From positions 10,788,001 to 10,852,000 of the forward strand of contig OZ059895.1 of the NCBI GenBank assembly GCA_964057225.1: DNA of 64,000 nt, given 5' to 3'. Positions 62,918 to 64,000 of this stretch are shown here, one piece after another. Position numbers and translations under genes: made by a program. Source of the stretch: Auanema rhodensis (taxonomy: Eukaryota; Nematoda; Chromadorea; Rhabditida; Rhabditidae). The stretch's first letter is position 1. Every line of letters starts with the position of its first letter. The notes under the pieces were generated by a model, which searched no databases, was not told where the DNA came from, and was given only the letters and a program-made list of their open reading frames with translations.

Positions 62918-63419
62918 CTTAACTTTACGGTTTCTATCTTTTTCCTATCGTAACAAACATTGTTAAAACACTATACAACTGAAACATTTTTTAATTTATT
63001 GTATTTGGAGCTCATAAGATTTGATATCATCGAGGGATTCAGATGAAACGTGGAAAATTACGTAACTAACACAGAAGCTCGAACAGTGGAAGACGAAGGA
63101 AAAAATGGAATCGCACTAGAACTACCTCATATAGGACTAATATGGGATATAATGATGACGAACTGGAAATGGATCATGCCGCTTGTAGCCGTGATTGCCG
63201 CTGTTATATACTTCCTCTCTACTTCTGCTTCATTCTACATGCCAGCTCTTCTATCGGTCATACTTTCCTACTGCTGTTTGAAAAACACCAGTAATCCCCC
63301 GGTTGCAGTATCAGGAAATGCCTGATTAAATTACATTTCACCCATTGACCTAGTAAATATATTAAGATATCTGATTACAATATTAACATATCTGAATACT
63401 ATTTCAAGAAAACTACTTA
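62918..63419 (+). repeat. Long-form non-satellite segment, copy 9 (subfamily S)
   Basis: This is 502 bp and lies 4,960 bp after copy 6, with the same tttacggtttc. The tail has a private cctagtaaatat, and the next monomer starts gacagctc in place of gatagctc. It is the only unit that follows another S unit directly, so the L/S alternation breaks here. Confidence 0.88.
63047..63325 (+). pseudogene. Gene-fragment copy S9, closed upstream by TGA
   Basis: TGA at 63044-63046 closes the frame on the left, as in S6. The C-terminus is the common VSGNA, not S6's VSENA, so that change in S6 arose after the two copies separated or was lost by conversion. Confidence 0.55.
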
Positions 63420-63905
63420 CTTAGACAGCTCAACCCAAGGCAGCAAATTATCTTCAATCTCATTTCTATATTACAGTTATGAACCAGTAGTTAATGAACC
63501 TTCATGGCCCGGTTAGTAGTTGAATCGGAGACGGCTTGGGAATCCCGGGTGGCGTAAGCTTTTTAAATTTTTTTAACAATCATAACACGTTGAAAGTACG
63601 CCATGCAGCTGATTTTCAATTTTGTCTCTTCTGTAATAAATATTTTCAATTTTCAAACAGTTTTACTTAGATAGCTCAACCCACGGCAGCAAATTATCTT
63701 TAATCTTATTTCTATACTACAGTTATGAACCAGTAGTTAATGAACCTTCATGGCCCGGTTAGTAGTTGAATTGGATACGGCTTGGGAATCCCGGGTGGCG
63801 TAAGCTTTTTAAATTTTTTTAACAATCATAACACGTTGAAAGTACGCCATGCAGCTTATTTTTAATTTTGTCTCTTCCGTAATAAATTTATTCAATTTTC
63901 AAACA

Positions 63906-64000
63906 CTTTTACTTAGATAGCTCAACTCACGGCAGCAATATATCTTCAATCTGATTCCTATATTACAGTTATGAACCAGTAGTTAATGAACCTTCATGGC
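63906..64000 (+). repeat. Region III-type 'aatatatc' monomer at the right edge (partial)
   Basis: The last monomer reads aacacttttacttag, gatagctcaactcacggcag and caatatatcttc, with ctgattcc. This combination otherwise belongs to region III (32056, 36478) and one copy near 39671. It is cut by the window end. Confidence 0.7.

Larger units (their letters stand above)
62360..63545 (+). repeat. 1.2-kb block, copy 2
   Basis: This is the partner of 57400-58585, with gaatcgcgggtgg near 62705 and long-form copy 9. It is preceded by further cctacatggccgg monomers (near 62173 and 62418), a local expansion of a single monomer type. Confidence 0.8.
1..64000 (+). repeat. Tandem satellite array, ~245-bp monomer
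   Basis: The whole window consists of head-to-tail copies of one monomer. Landmarks such as cttagatagc, tattacag, gttagtagttg, gtaagctt and aacaatcataacacg return every 244-247 bp, always on the same strand. Length changes come from small indels: ggccgg or ggcccgg, ggcttggg or ggctttggg, and T-tract length. Most monomers carry one HindIII site (aagctt), one PvuII site (cagctg) and a cccggg, so digestion should give a ~245-bp ladder. No unique DNA lies at either edge, so the true array is longer than 64 kb. There is no gene-dense DNA between the units described below. Confidence 0.98.

Noticed and set aside
1-64000. CRISPR array
   Set aside because: Units are ~245 bp and similar along their whole length. 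There are no short repeats separated by unique spacers, and no cas-like genes.
1-64000. CENP-B box or telomeric repeat in the monomer
   Set aside because: I found no convincing match to the CENP-B box pattern and no short telomeric repeat runs. Centromeric identity cannot be claimed from sequence.
1-64000. Genes on the minus strand, tRNA or rRNA genes
   Set aside because: No long minus-strand open frame and no recognisable tRNA or rRNA segments were seen in the monomer or in the long-form units.

Overview
The window is one continuous satellite-DNA array, with no unique flanking sequence at either end. It is built from head-to-tail, same-strand copies of a roughly 245-bp monomer (244-247 bp depending on small indels): about 240 ordinary monomers plus nine long-form units of about 590 bp. 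Tens of kilobases of homogenised tandem repeat, layered higher-order duplications and the absence of dense genes point to a eukaryotic nuclear genome, probably pericentromeric, subtelomeric or other heterochromatin. Nothing identifies the species. An animal is my guess only, from the AT-rich repeat and the compact intron-like signals. I see no rRNA, tRNA, CRISPR array, intact transposon or confident complete gene.

Layout by private sequence variants. (I) 1 to about 11,575: blocks of 6-8 distinct monomers recur at offsets of 3,933, 4,427 and 8,360 bp. (II) about 11,575-17,750: a four-monomer tandem (983/984 bp) and 3-, 6- and 7-monomer recurrences. (III) about 17,750-38,200: 2-3 kb blocks recur at offsets of 4.4-4.7 kb and 8,109 bp, with 982-bp and 739-bp tandem duplications. 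(IV) about 38,200-50,390: recurrences at 1,475 and 2,209 bp, a private subtype with an EcoRI site and no HindIII site, and a 1,013-bp tandem duplication whose junction at 44,629/44,630 is 30 bp out of monomer register. (V) about 50,390-64,000: nine long-form units are interspersed among ordinary monomers. In each, the distal ~160 bp of the monomer is replaced by a 502-504-bp non-satellite segment carrying a coding-like frame.

The long-form segments fall into two subfamilies, L (504 bp) and S (502 bp), in the order L-S-L-S-L-S-L-S-S. The frame encodes an acidic stretch, two hydrophobic segments and a short polar tail ending at a shared TGA. It is fully open in two L copies, carries two nonsense codons in the other two L copies, and is closed upstream by TAA or TGA in all five S copies. 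The simplest reading is a gene fragment (probably a terminal exon) captured by, or ancestral to, the satellite and amplified with it. The ordinary monomer itself has a 76-bp GC-richer core bounded by splice-like AG and GTAAGC signals, so a derivation from genic sequence is possible but unproven. The short open frames that recur in about a third of the ordinary monomers look like by-products of repetition, not genes.
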